Shown: one piece after another, positions 25,951 to 34,861 of the stretch
Position numbering within the stretch: the first letter of the stretch is position 1
Layout of the letters: each line of letters begins with the position of its first letter
NCBI RefSeq assembly: GCF_006152065.1
Contig: NZ_VDFW01000012.1
Span: 1-64,000, forward strand
Direction of reading: 5' to 3'
DNA length: 64,000 nucleotides
Source of the DNA: Amycolatopsis alkalitolerans
GTDB taxonomy: Bacteria > Actinomycetota > Actinomycetes > Mycobacteriales > Pseudonocardiaceae
Notes under the pieces: generated by a model
The model's input: only the letters and a program-made list of their open reading frames with translations
Told to the model about the DNA's origin: nothing
Databases searched by the model: none
Made by a program: the position numbers and the translations under genes

Positions 25951-28900
25951 GTGGAGGACGTCACCCGGCGACAGTTCCTGGGATTGAGCGCGGCGGGCAC
26001 CGGAGTGCTGGGTGTGTCGGCGCTCGGCTTCGACCTGACGAAGGCCGCGGGGGTCAAGCAGAAGCTGCGGATCGAGGGAGCGACCGTCTCGCACTCGGTC
26101 TGCCCTTACTGCGCGGTGGGCTGCTCGCTGCTCGCGTACACGAAGAAGGAAACGAACGGCAAGGTCGAGCTGCTTCAGATCGAGGGTGACCCGGACAGCC
26201 CGGTGAACGAGGGAACCCTGTGCCCCAAAGGGGCGACCTCGCTGCAGCTCGCCATTTCGAGCCGGCGGGTGGCGAGCCCGCTGTACCGGGCTCCGGGCTC
26301 GGGCGAGTGGAAGCAGGTCTCCTGGGACTTCACCCTGGACAAGCTGGCGCAGAACATCAAGGCGTCCCGCGACCGGACGTTCGTCACGACGGATGCCGAT
26401 GGCAACACGGTGAACCGCTGTGAGGGCATCGCCTTCGCCGGCGGCGCCGCGTTCAGCTCCGAGGAAGGTTACTTCGCCACCAAGGTCATGCGTGGTCTGG
26501 GAGTCGTCCACCTGGAACAACAGGCGCGTGTTTGACACGGTCCGACGGTGGTCAGTTTGGCCGCCTCGTTCGGCCGGGGGGCTATGACCAACCACTGGCG
26601 TGACATCCGGCATGCCGATCTGATCCTGATCAACGGCGCCAACCCGGCCGAGGCGCATCCGGTCGGCTTCCGGTGGGTCATGCGGGCCAAGCTCGACCGG
26701 GGCGCCAAGATCATCCACGCCGATCCGCGGTTCACCCGGACTTCCGCGGTCGCCGACCGGCACGTGCGCATCCGCACCGGGACCGACGTCGCCTACTTCG
26801 GCGGGTTGATCAACTATGTGCTGGAGAACAACCTGTACCACAGGGAATACGTGGAGTTCGCGACGAACGCCGGACTGGTGGTCAGTCCGGACTACAAGTT
26901 CGAGAACGGGATGTTCAACGGCTTCAACCAGCAGACCGGTGCCTACAACACCGCGGCCTGGGCCTACGAAATGGAGAATGGCCAGGCCAAAGTAGACGTC
27001 AACCACCCGCGCTCGGTGCTGAACCTGTTGCGGGAGCACTACAAGCGCTACACCCCGGAGATGGTCGAGCGCATCACCGGCATCCCGCGCGCCGAGTTCC
27101 TCGAGGTGGCCAAGATGGTCGGCGAGATGGGCCGGCCGGACAAGGTGATGACGATCGTCTACGCGGTCGGGCTCACCCACCACACCACGGGCGTGCAGCT
27201 CATCCGCTCGGGCGCGCTCCTCCAGTTGCTGCTGGGGAACATGGGGCGGCCGGGCGGCGGCATGAACGCCGAACGCGGCCACGCCAACATTCAGGGCAAC
27301 ACCGACCACGCCATCTCGTGGGACATCCTGCCCGGTTATCTGCGGGTCCCCGCGCCGGGACAGCAGAACCTGGCCGACTACCTGCAGCAGAGCGCGAGCA
27401 AGAAGCTGCGCCCGAACTCGGTCAACTTCTTTGGCGAGAACTACCGCAAGTTCATGGTCAGCCTGCTCAAGACGTGGTACGGCGACGCTGCGACCGCGGC
27501 CAACGAGTTCGCTTTCGACTACCTGCCCAAGCCGGCGGCGAACGCGTCCTGGATGTCGATCTTCGACCAGGCACTGCGCGGCAAGATGGAGGGGGTCATC
27601 CTCTCCGGGATGACGGCCACGAGCATCGGCCCTGACTCCAACCAGGTGCTGCAGGCACTGTCCAACCTGAAGTGGCTGTGCGTCATGGACCCGTTCCGCA
27701 CGACCAGCTCGGAGTTCTGGACTGCGCCCGGCATGGATCCCGCCAAGATCCAGACCGAGGTGTTCATGCTGCCGTGCACGCACTGGATCGAGAAGGACGG
27801 GTCGTTCGTCAACAGCGGCCGGTGGTCACAGTGGAAGGAGCAGGTCCTGCCGCCGGAGGGTGAGGCCCGGCACGACCACTGGGTCCTCGCGGACCTCTAC
27901 AGCCGGGTGAAGAACCTTTACCAGCAGCAGGGCGGAAAGCTCCCCGACCCGGTCCTCAAGCTCACCCTCCCCTACCAGGATCCGGCCAGGCCCGCGCTGG
28001 ACGAGCTCGCCCAGGAGATCAACGGTAAGAGCCTGGCCACGGGCCAGCGGCTCGCGACCTTCGCCGACCTCAAAGACGACGGCACGACGACCGCGGGCGA
28101 CTGGATCTACACCGGCTCGTACCCGCAGAGCGGCAACCTGATGAAGCGCCGCGAGGGCGTGCAGAATCCCGCCAAGAACGACCCGACCGGCATGGGTTTC
28201 TACCCCAACTGGGCCTGGGCCTGGCCGCTCAACCGGCGAGTGCTCTACAACCGCGCGTCGGCCGACACCGCGGGCAACCCGTGGGATCCCAAGCGGCCCG
28301 GGATCAAATGGGATGCCGCCGCGGGCAAGTGGGTTGGCGACGTGCCGGACTACCCGCCGACCAGCGCGCCCGGCCCGGACGCCCCGCTGCCGTTCATCAT
28401 GACCGGCGAGGGCACCGGACGGCTGTTCAGCAACGGCGTCGCGGACGGCCCGTTCCCGGAGCACTACGAACCGGTCGAGTCCCCGGTGCAGAACCCCCTG
28501 CACCCGCAGGTGTCCGCGACGCCCGCAGCCTTCCTGTACGACCAGAAGGCGGGCCGGCCGAACCGCTTCGGCACCGCGGCGGATTTCCCTTACGTGGCAA
28601 CGTCGTACCGGCTCACCGAGCACGAGCACTACGTCACGCAGAACGTCGAGCACCTGGTGCAGCTGCAACCGGAGGCGTTCGTCGAGGTACCCGCCGGGCT
28701 TGCCGCGGAAAAGGGGATCGAGAACGGGGATATGGTGCGAGTCTCGTCCAAGCGGGGCAAGCTGGAGGTGCGCGCCGTCGTGACCAAGCGCCTGGGCCCG
28801 CTCCAGGTCGATGGGAAGAAGGTCTACCAGATCGGCATCCCCATCCACTGGGGTTTCGTGGGCATCAACACCGGCCAGCACTGGCTGGCCAACGCCCTCA

Positions 28901-28974
28901 CCCCGTTTGTCGGCGACGCCAGCGCGCGCACGCCCGAGTTCAAGGCGTTCCTCGTCAACATCGAGAAGATGTGA
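25951..28974 (+). CDS. fdnG: Formate dehydrogenase alpha subunit, selenocysteine-containing, Tat-exported
   Basis: 1007 aa counting selenocysteine at codon 195. It oxidises formate to CO2 on the outer face of the membrane with a molybdenum or tungsten bis-MGD cofactor. A twin-arginine signal TRRQFLGLSAAGTGVLG opens the chain, then a 4Fe-4S ligand set CPYCAVGCSLL followed by LCPKG. The UGA at 26533-26535 sits in QARV-U-HGPTVVSLAASFG, exactly where E. coli FdnG has Sec, and the frame continues unbroken to 28974. The GTG at 25951 was chosen because GGAGGAAGGGAG precedes it and the Tat signal follows at once. Regulation by selenium supply is implied. FdhE follows with a one-base overlap. Confidence 0.95.
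26533..26535 (+). other. UGA codon recoded as selenocysteine (Sec195 of FdnG)
   Basis: TGA lies in frame in the active-site motif where family members have Sec (or Cys). The downstream frame is full-length and conserved, a hairpin stands 11 bases after it, and tRNA-Sec, selA, selB and selD lie in the same 10 kb. It should not be read as a stop codon splitting the gene. Confidence 0.95.
26547..26565 (+). promoter_or_regulatory. SECIS-like hairpin in fdnG
   Basis: GGTGGTC (26547-26553), loop AGTTT, GGCCGCC (26559-26565): a seven-pair stem with two G-U wobbles, starting 11 bases after the UGA. Distance, small apical loop and the GU content fit a bacterial SECIS read by SelB. In E. coli fdhF and fdnG the equivalent hairpin holds the SelB-binding apex at a similar distance. 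Confidence 0.75.
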
Positions 28975-29798
28975 TGGTGCACCGTGTCGGATCGACCCCG
29001 TGGGCGGCACCCCGCCGGCGGGCGGAGGTTCTGCGCGACCGGCACGACTTCGCCACGGAGGCGCTGACGCTCTACCTTGCCCTGCTTGAGGTGTGGGAAC
29101 AGTCGTGGGCGGCGGCACGGTCAGAGCAGCCGGCGTCGCTCGCCGGCTGGGCGGGAAGGCACGTGCTACCCGATGTCGTCGCGGCGACGGCGGCGTCCGG
29201 CCCGGAGCGGCTCGCCGACAGTCTGCTCACGGGCGATCTCGGTGCGGCGGAAGAACTCCTGACGGCTTGGCTGGCTGGGGAGGAACTCGTCCCGGTGGAA
29301 CGGTACCTGGCCCGCGCCACACTCCGGGGGCCGCTGGCGGCCCTGGGCTTCGGGGCCGCCGGAACCGCCGACCCCGCACCCAGGGGCGACGGGCGCTGCC
29401 CGCACTGCGGTGGGCAGCCGCAGCTAAGCTTCCGCTCGGACACCGGCGACCGCCTCGTCAGCGGGCGCCGCAGGCTGCAGTGTGCGCGGTGCGCCGCGAG
29501 TTGGAGCTTCTCCGCCAGCGCCTGCGCCTACTGCGGCGAAACCGAGGGTGCGCGCCGGACCGTTTTCGCCGAACGCGGCAAGGCACCTCAAGTCGGCAGG
29601 GGCGAGAACGGGCACGCGACGTTCCCGCACCTGCGGGTCGAGGCCTGTGCGGGCTGCCGGCGGTACCTGATCGACGTCGACCTGGGGCGCGACCCCCATG
29701 CCGTGCCGGAAGTCGACGAACTCGCGGCGCTGCCGCTCGACCTCTACGCGGCTGAGCAAGGCTTCTCCAAGATCACACCCAATCTGATGGGGTGGTAG
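28974..29798 (+). CDS. fdhE: FdhE-like formate dehydrogenase accessory protein
   Basis: 274 aa. FdhE proteins assist assembly or redox maturation of Tat-exported formate dehydrogenases. Four CxxC pairs form rubredoxin-like metal sites: CPHCGG, CARCAAS, CAYCGE and CAGCRRY (all in the second half). The start ATG shares one base with the fdnG stop. Placement between alpha and iron-sulfur subunits supports the role. The N-terminal half is helical (FATEALTLYLALLEVWEQSW). The C-terminus GFSKITPNLMGW matches the conserved end of the family. Confidence 0.85.
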   Translation: MVHRVGSTPWAAPRRRAEVLRDRHDFATEALTLYLALLEVWEQSWAAARSEQPASLAGWAGRHVLPDVVAATAASGPERLADSLLTGDLGAAEELLTAWLAGEELVPVERYLARATLRGPLAALGFGAAGTADPAPRGDGRCPHCGGQPQLSFRSDTGDRLVSGRRRLQCARCAASWSFSASACAYCGETEGARRTVFAERGKAPQVGRGENGHATFPHLRVEACAGCRRYLIDVDLGRDPHAVPEVDELAALPLDLYAAEQGFSKITPNLMGW

Positions 29799-29801
29799 GC
29801 G

Positions 29802-30707
29802 ATGGTGGACATCAAGCCCGGTACGGCCTACGGGTTCTTCACCGACACCAGCGTGTGCATCGGATGCAAGGCCTGTGAGGTGGCCTGTAAGGAGTGGAAC
29901 CTGCTGGCGGGCAACGAGCCGGTGTTCCGTGACGGGTTCGACAACACCGGGAGCCTCGACGCCCAGAACTGGCGGCACGTCAAGTTCATCGACAACGTCC
30001 CGGACGAGACGATGGGCACCGGCCAGGGCAAGGCCTGGCTGATGATGTCGGACGTGTGCAAGCACTGCAAGGAGGCGAGCTGCCTGGAGGTCTGCCCGAC
30101 CGGAGCGATCATCCGGACCGAGTTCGACACCGTCTACATCCAGCCCGACGTGTGCAACGGCTGCCGCGACTGCATCGCCGCCTGCCCGTACGACGTGATC
30201 GGAATAGACGACAACCGCGGCGTCGTGCAGAAGTGCACGCTTTGCTACGACCGGCTGCAGGGTGGCCTGGAACCCGCCTGCGCCAAGGCGTGCCCGACCG
30301 AGTCCATCATGTTCGGCACCGTGGAGGAGCTCCGGGCGACCGCGCGCCGGCGGGTGAGCGACCTGCACGACCAAGGGATCACCGAGGCGCGCCTGTACGG
30401 TGAGGACGACAAGGTCTACGGCGGACTCAACGCGTTCTTCCTGCTCATGGACGAACCGGAGAAGTACAAGCTGCCGAACGCGGAGAACGCCGTGCTGCCC
30501 CGCCGCAACAACCTTGGTGGCTACCTCGGCGCGTTGGGCACCGCCATTCTGGCCGTGTTCGGCGGCCTGGTCGCATTGCGCCGCCGCCGGGAGCCCACCG
30601 CCGCGGCACCGCCGAAGGGTCCAGGACCGGACGCCGGACCGCCGCCACCCGCCCCCGAGAACGAGACCAAGCCCGAGGCCGGACCCGAGGGAGGCGAGGA
30701 GCGATGA
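29802..30707 (+). CDS. fdnH: Formate dehydrogenase iron-sulfur (beta) subunit
   Basis: 301 aa. It carries four 4Fe-4S cluster motifs: CIGCKACEVACKEWN, CKHCKEASCLEVCP, CNGCRDCIAACPYDV and a last CTLCYDR then ACAKACP. These relay electrons from the alpha subunit to the membrane. A hydrophobic segment follows (YLGALGTAILAVFGGLVALR, about residues 240-260), then a Pro/Glu-rich tail. The start ATG follows fdhE after three bases. Its stop overlaps the membrane subunit start (ATGA). Confidence 0.92.
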   Translation: MVDIKPGTAYGFFTDTSVCIGCKACEVACKEWNLLAGNEPVFRDGFDNTGSLDAQNWRHVKFIDNVPDETMGTGQGKAWLMMSDVCKHCKEASCLEVCPTGAIIRTEFDTVYIQPDVCNGCRDCIAACPYDVIGIDDNRGVVQKCTLCYDRLQGGLEPACAKACPTESIMFGTVEELRATARRRVSDLHDQGITEARLYGEDDKVYGGLNAFFLLMDEPEKYKLPNAENAVLPRRNNLGGYLGALGTAILAVFGGLVALRRRREPTAAAPPKGPGPDAGPPPPAPENETKPEAGPEGGEER

Positions 30708-31639
30708 CGGTCGCCGCCGTCCAGCACTTCGCGGGGCCGCCCGCCTGGACCTGGTACATCATGTTCTACTTCTTCTTCGCCGGGATCGCCGGCGGGTCCT
30801 ACGTCATCGCGTCGCTGTTCCGGCTGCGCGGCGATCCGTCGGACGAGCCGGCCGCCCGGCTCGGCTACTACGCCTCGTTCGGGGCGCTGATCCCGTGCCC
30901 GATCATGCTGATCCTGGACCTCGGCACCCCGCTGCGGTTCTGGCACATGTTGTGGAACACGACGCCGGATGCGGCGGGCCTGGTCTTCAGGTGGTGGTCG
31001 CCGATGTCCGTCGGGGCATGGGCGCTACTGCTGTTCGGCGCGTTCGCCACTGTGTCCTTCGTGGACGCTCTGGTACGCGACCGCCGGCTCCCGTGGCGGT
31101 GGGTGGCCCGGGTGCTCGGTGGTGTGTTCGGCAAAGTGGTCATGATCGTGGGCACCGTCCTCGGCCTGTTCGTCGCCGGCTACACCGGCGTGCTGCTGGC
31201 CGTGTCGAACCAGCCGGTGTGGAGCGACACCTGGACACTCGGCGGGCTCTTCCTCGCCTCCGGCCTGTCCGCGTCGGCCGCACTGCTGCTGTTCCTCTCG
31301 CGGTACCGCATGTCGGCCGATGCCAGCGGCGGTCCGCTGATCGTCTCCGAACGCCTCTACGCGGTCCTCGAGCTGGCCCTGATCGTGATCTTCGTTTTCA
31401 CCCTGATCCCGGCCGGGGCACTCGGCCTTTCCTTCGGCTTCCCCTGGTTCCTGCTCTGGCTGGTGGCGCTGGCCGGGCTGGCGCCCGGGGTCGGAGGCCT
31501 GATCACCTCCCGGCTCGCGGTCACCTCCGAAGGGGCGACGGTGGCGGTCCAGTCGGCGACGCGGACAGCGGCGATGTCCGGTGTTGTCCTGCTCGGCGTG
31601 CTGGCATTGCGCGCGGCCGTGATCTTCAGCGCCCAGTGA
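30704..31639 (+). CDS. NrfD/PsrC-type membrane subunit of formate dehydrogenase
   Basis: 311 aa with about eight hydrophobic helices. It belongs to the NrfD-like quinone-reacting membrane subunits: WYIMFYFFFAGIAGGSYVIA near the start, LDLGTPLRFWHMLWNTTPDA and FVAGYTGVLLAVSNQPVW. Unlike E. coli FdnI it carries no diheme cytochrome b signature, so electrons probably go directly to the menaquinone pool. It completes a fdnG-fdhE-fdnH-nrfD operon. The tRNA-Sec gene starts 70 bases later. Confidence 0.88.
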   Translation: MTVAAVQHFAGPPAWTWYIMFYFFFAGIAGGSYVIASLFRLRGDPSDEPAARLGYYASFGALIPCPIMLILDLGTPLRFWHMLWNTTPDAAGLVFRWWSPMSVGAWALLLFGAFATVSFVDALVRDRRLPWRWVARVLGGVFGKVVMIVGTVLGLFVAGYTGVLLAVSNQPVWSDTWTLGGLFLASGLSASAALLLFLSRYRMSADASGGPLIVSERLYAVLELALIVIFVFTLIPAGALGLSFGFPWFLLWLVALAGLAPGVGGLITSRLAVTSEGATVAVQSATRTAAMSGVVLLGVLALRAAVIFSAQ

Positions 31640-31675
31640 TCCCCCGCCTGCGATAGCCGGGCCCGCGGCCTAGAC

Positions 31676-31706
31676 TTGACAGATCGCTCTCGGCGGAGAG
31701 TGTTGT
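31676..31706 (+). promoter_or_regulatory. Promoter candidate for the tRNA-Sec gene
   Basis: TTGACA at 31676-31681 is a perfect -35 hexamer; TGTTGT at 31701-31706 (19-base gap) could serve as a weak -10, ending four bases before the tRNA. It lies in the 70-base gap after the formate dehydrogenase operon and could allow the selenocysteine genes to be transcribed separately. Confidence 0.4.
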
Positions 31707-31710
31707 CGAT

Positions 31711-31805
31711 GGAGGCGTTCAGGGGCTGGTGCCCCTCCCGGTCTTCAAAACCGGAGTGGCCCGGCATCCGGGTCAGGCGGGTTCGATTCCCGTCCGCCTC
31801 CGCCA
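31711..31805 (+). tRNA. selC: tRNA-Sec (anticodon TCA)
   Basis: 95 bases including an encoded CCA (31803-31805), the same length class as E. coli selC. Acceptor GGAGGCG pairs with CGCCTCC (31795-31801); an eighth position would be T-C. The anticodon arm has loop CTTCAAA with TCA; a long variable arm GGCCCGG-CAT-CCGGGTC marks a class II tRNA; the T arm is GCGGG-TTCGATT-CCCGT. It is charged with Ser by SerRS, converted to Sec by SelA and delivered to UGA by SelB. It stands directly in front of selA. Confidence 0.95.
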
Positions 31806-31827
31806 CCACCGGCAACGTGGAGGCGAC

Positions 31828-33105
31828 ATGGACCAGCGTCGCAAGGTGCCCCGCACCGATGCCGTGCTCACCGATCCCCGGCTGGTCTCGGCCATGGCAG
31901 TGCTGGGCCGGGCAACGGTGAAGGGCGTGGTCGCGGGATCGCAAGAGCGTGCCAGGCGTGGCGAGATCGCACCGGAATCGGTGGCCGACGCGGCCGTGGC
32001 CGCATTACCACGGCGGGCCACCACGCTCACCCCCGTGATCAACGCGACCGGCGTCGTGCTGCACACCAACCTCGGCCGGGCTCCGCTGTCGGGGGCCGCG
32101 GTGGAGGCGATCAGCGCCGCCGCGGGGCACACCGACGTGGAGTTCGATCTGGTAACCGGGCACCGGGCCCGGCGTGGGCGGGGCACGCTCGAGGCACTGG
32201 CCGCCGCGGTGCCGGACGCCGAGGCGATGCATGTGGTCAACAATGGCGCGGCCGCGCTGGTGCTGGCGGCCACCGCGCTGGCCGGTGGCCGGGAGATCGT
32301 GGTCAGCCGTGGGGAGCTGATCGAGATCGGCGACGGGTTCCGGCTGCCGGACCTGATGCAGTCCACCGGCGCGCGGCTGCGCGAGGTCGGCACCACCAAC
32401 CGCGCCGCCCTGGACGACTACGAGTGCGCGATCGGCCCGGAAACCGCGTTCCTGCTCAAGGTGCACCCGTCCAACTTCGTCGTGCGGGGGTTCACCTCTG
32501 CGGTGGCGACCCGGGAGCTGGCCCGGCTCGGCGTCCCGGTTGTCGTCGACATCGGCTCCGGGCTGCTCACCTCCGAGCCGTCGCTGCCGGACGAGCCGGA
32601 CGCGACCACGGCGCTGCGCGACGGCGCCGCCCTGGTCACCGCCAGCGGCGACAAGCTACTCGGCGGGCCGCAGGCGGGCCTGCTCCTCGGGCGTGCCGAC
32701 ATCGTCGAGCGGCTACGCCGGCACCCGCTGGCCCGCGCGCTCCGGGTGGACAAGCTGACCCTCGCCGCACTGGAGGCGACGTTGCGCGGGCCGGAGTCCC
32801 CCACCCGGCGGGCGCTGCGCCGCGTTCCGGGCGAGTTGCGGGAGCGGGCGGAGACACTGGCGAAACGGCTCGTCGAAGCCGGGATCGCCGCCGAGGCCGT
32901 CCCCACCGCCGCGGTGGTCGGCGGGGGCGGCGCACCCGGGGTCGAATTGCCGTCCTGGGCCGTCGCTCTCACTGCCGGACTCGCGGAACCGTTGCGCGCC
33001 AAGGCAGTTGTCGGCCGGGTGGAGCGCGGGCGGCTGCTGCTCGACCTCCGTTGTGTGCCCCCGGACCGGGACGGCGAGGTATACGCAGCGGTGCGGGAGG
33101 CTTGA
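31828..33105 (+). CDS. selA: L-seryl-tRNA(Sec) selenium transferase
   Basis: 425 aa. SelA is a PLP enzyme that turns Ser-tRNA(Sec) into Sec-tRNA(Sec) with selenophosphate. PLP Lys is in SGDKLLGGPQAG (about residue 276). The conserved opening of the fold is VINATGVVLHTNLGRAPLS, and HPSNFVVRGFT is also family-typical. The ATG at 31828 follows GTGGAGGC and lies 22 bases after the tRNA; an upstream GTG would start inside the tRNA gene and is rejected. Length is slightly below E. coli SelA (463 aa). selB follows after one base. Confidence 0.95.
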   Translation: MDQRRKVPRTDAVLTDPRLVSAMAVLGRATVKGVVAGSQERARRGEIAPESVADAAVAALPRRATTLTPVINATGVVLHTNLGRAPLSGAAVEAISAAAGHTDVEFDLVTGHRARRGRGTLEALAAAVPDAEAMHVVNNGAAALVLAATALAGGREIVVSRGELIEIGDGFRLPDLMQSTGARLREVGTTNRAALDDYECAIGPETAFLLKVHPSNFVVRGFTSAVATRELARLGVPVVVDIGSGLLTSEPSLPDEPDATTALRDGAALVTASGDKLLGGPQAGLLLGRADIVERLRRHPLARALRVDKLTLAALEATLRGPESPTRRALRRVPGELRERAETLAKRLVEAGIAAEAVPTAAVVGGGGAPGVELPSWAVALTAGLAEPLRAKAVVGRVERGRLLLDLRCVPPDRDGEVYAAVREA

Positions 33106-33106
33106 C

Positions 33107-34861
33107 ATGTACGTCGTCGCTACCGCCGGGCACGTCGATCACGGAAAGTCCACTCTGGTCCGAACGCTGACCGGGATGGAGCCGGACCGCTGGGCCGAGG
33201 AGAGGCGCCGTGGGTTGACGATCGACCTCGGGTTCGCCTGGACGCAACTGCGGCCCGGCGTGACGGTGGCGTTCGTCGACGTCCCTGGGCACGAGCGGTT
33301 CGTGCCGAACATGCTCGCGGGCATCGGCCCGGTCCCGGCAGCGCTCTTCGTCGTGGCCGCGGACGAGGGCTGGATGCCGCAGTCGGCGGAGCATCTGGCC
33401 GCGCTGCACGCCCTCGACGTTCGCCACGGGCTCTGCGTGATCACCCGCAGCGACCTCGCCGACCCCGGGCCCGCCATCGAGCAGGCGCGCACCGAGATCG
33501 CCCGCACCTCGCTCGGCGACGTGGAGACAGTGGCGGTGAGCGCGCCAGCCGGAACCGGGATGGCCGAGTTGCGCGCGGCCCTCGACCGGCTGGTGACCGG
33601 CCTACCCCGGCCCGACGTCGATGCGCCGGTCCGGCTCTGGGTCGACCGGTCCTTCTCCGTCCGGGGCAGTGGCACTGTCGTGACCGGCACGCTCGCCGCC
33701 GGCCGGCTACGCGTCGGCGACGAACTCGAAGTCGTGTCCCTGGCGCGCACCGCCAGGGTCCGGGCCCTGCAAGCGCTGCACGAGCCGGTGTCCGAAGTGG
33801 ACGCCATGGCCCGGGTCGCCGTGAACCTGCGCGGCATCGAGCGACACGAACTGCGCCGCGGTGACGCCTTGCTGACCCCGGATCAATTCCACCTGAGCGA
33901 CACGATCGACGTCCGGGTCCACGGTGATCCGGCGGCTGACTTGCCCAGGAGCGTGATGCTGCATTTCGGCTCGGCGGCGGTTCCCGCGCGCGTGCGGCCG
34001 ATCGGCGCCGATACCGCACGCCTGTCCCTCGCCCACCAGCTACCGCTTCGGATCGGTGACCGTGGCCTGCTCCGCAATCCCGGCGCACACCACATCGGCG
34101 GCGGCCTGACCGTGCTTGACGTAGCCCCGCCCGCGCTGGCCCGGCGAGGTGCGGCCGTGGCCCGAGCGAGAATCCTCGACGAACTCGACGGGCACGCCGA
34201 CGAGCGTTCGGAACTGCGCCGCCGCGGCATCGTGCGGCAGCGGGAGCTGCGACGGATGGGCGTGCTCAGCACGATCGATCCGGTGCAGGACGACTGGCTG
34301 GTCGACGATCGGCTGTGGGCGCGCCTGCGCGAGAAGCTGCCGCGGCTGGTGTCCGATTGGCACAGAGAACGTCCGCTCGAGGCAGGCCCGCCGGTCGATG
34401 TGGTCCGACAGGCGCTGCGCTTGCCGGACCGATCGCTGGTGCACGCCCTCGTGTCACCCCCGCTGACCGTCCAAACAGGACGTGTTGTCCGAGCCGGCCA
34501 GGCGGCGCTCCCGGCACCGATCGCCCGAGCCCTCGAGAAAATCTGCGCTGAACTCACGGCGAATCCGTTTGCCGCACCGGCCACGGAACGACTCACCCAG
34601 CTCGGGCTGGGACCGCGTGAACTCGGCGCCGCCGTGCGTGCGGGCGCCCTTCTGCGCATCGCCGACGGCGTCGTGCTGCTACCGGGCAGCATCGAGGATG
34701 CGGCGACACTGCTCAGTGCCCTACCGCAGCCGTTCACCGTGAGCCAGGCGCGCCAGGCGCTCGGCACGACCCGCCGCGTCGCCGTGCCGCTCCTAGAGAT
34801 TCTTGACCGAAACGGCCTGACCCTGCGGCTACCCGACGATCGGCGGAGGATACGACGATGA
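33107..34861 (+). CDS. selB: Selenocysteine-specific elongation factor
   Basis: 584 aa. GTPase G1 AGHVDHGKST (residues 7-16), G2/G3 in RRGLTIDLGFAW and DVPGHERF; the G4 motif reads TRSD where NKxD is usual. EF-Tu-like domains II and III follow (RSFSVRGSGTVVTGTLAAG). The C-terminal third carries winged-helix repeats that bind the SECIS hairpin, ending PFTVSQARQALGTTRRVAVP. The factor brings Sec-tRNA(Sec) to UGA codons. The stop overlaps the selD ATG (ATGA). The order selA-selB-selD after tRNA-Sec forms one unit. Confidence 0.95.
   Translation: MYVVATAGHVDHGKSTLVRTLTGMEPDRWAEERRRGLTIDLGFAWTQLRPGVTVAFVDVPGHERFVPNMLAGIGPVPAALFVVAADEGWMPQSAEHLAALHALDVRHGLCVITRSDLADPGPAIEQARTEIARTSLGDVETVAVSAPAGTGMAELRAALDRLVTGLPRPDVDAPVRLWVDRSFSVRGSGTVVTGTLAAGRLRVGDELEVVSLARTARVRALQALHEPVSEVDAMARVAVNLRGIERHELRRGDALLTPDQFHLSDTIDVRVHGDPAADLPRSVMLHFGSAAVPARVRPIGADTARLSLAHQLPLRIGDRGLLRNPGAHHIGGGLTVLDVAPPALARRGAAVARARILDELDGHADERSELRRRGIVRQRELRRMGVLSTIDPVQDDWLVDDRLWARLREKLPRLVSDWHRERPLEAGPPVDVVRQALRLPDRSLVHALVSPPLTVQTGRVVRAGQAALPAPIARALEKICAELTANPFAAPATERLTQLGLGPRELGAAVRAGALLRIADGVVLLPGSIEDAATLLSALPQPFTVSQARQALGTTRRVAVPLLEILDRNGLTLRLPDDRRRIRR

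Noticed and set aside
26533..26535. Apparent nonsense mutation splitting the formate dehydrogenase gene
   Set aside because: The UGA sits at the conserved Sec position, is followed by a SECIS-like hairpin and a full conserved frame, and the Sec machinery is adjacent.
25165..27783. 872-codon open frame on the minus strand opposite fdnG
   Set aside because: Antisense shadow of a high-GC gene: Arg/His/Val-rich, no domain, no ribosome site, and it overlaps a clear gene on the other strand.
31729..31827. Extended selA start inside the tRNA gene
   Set aside because: The GTG lies in the tRNA-Sec D-arm region; the ATG at 31828 has a ribosome site and fits the family's N-terminus.
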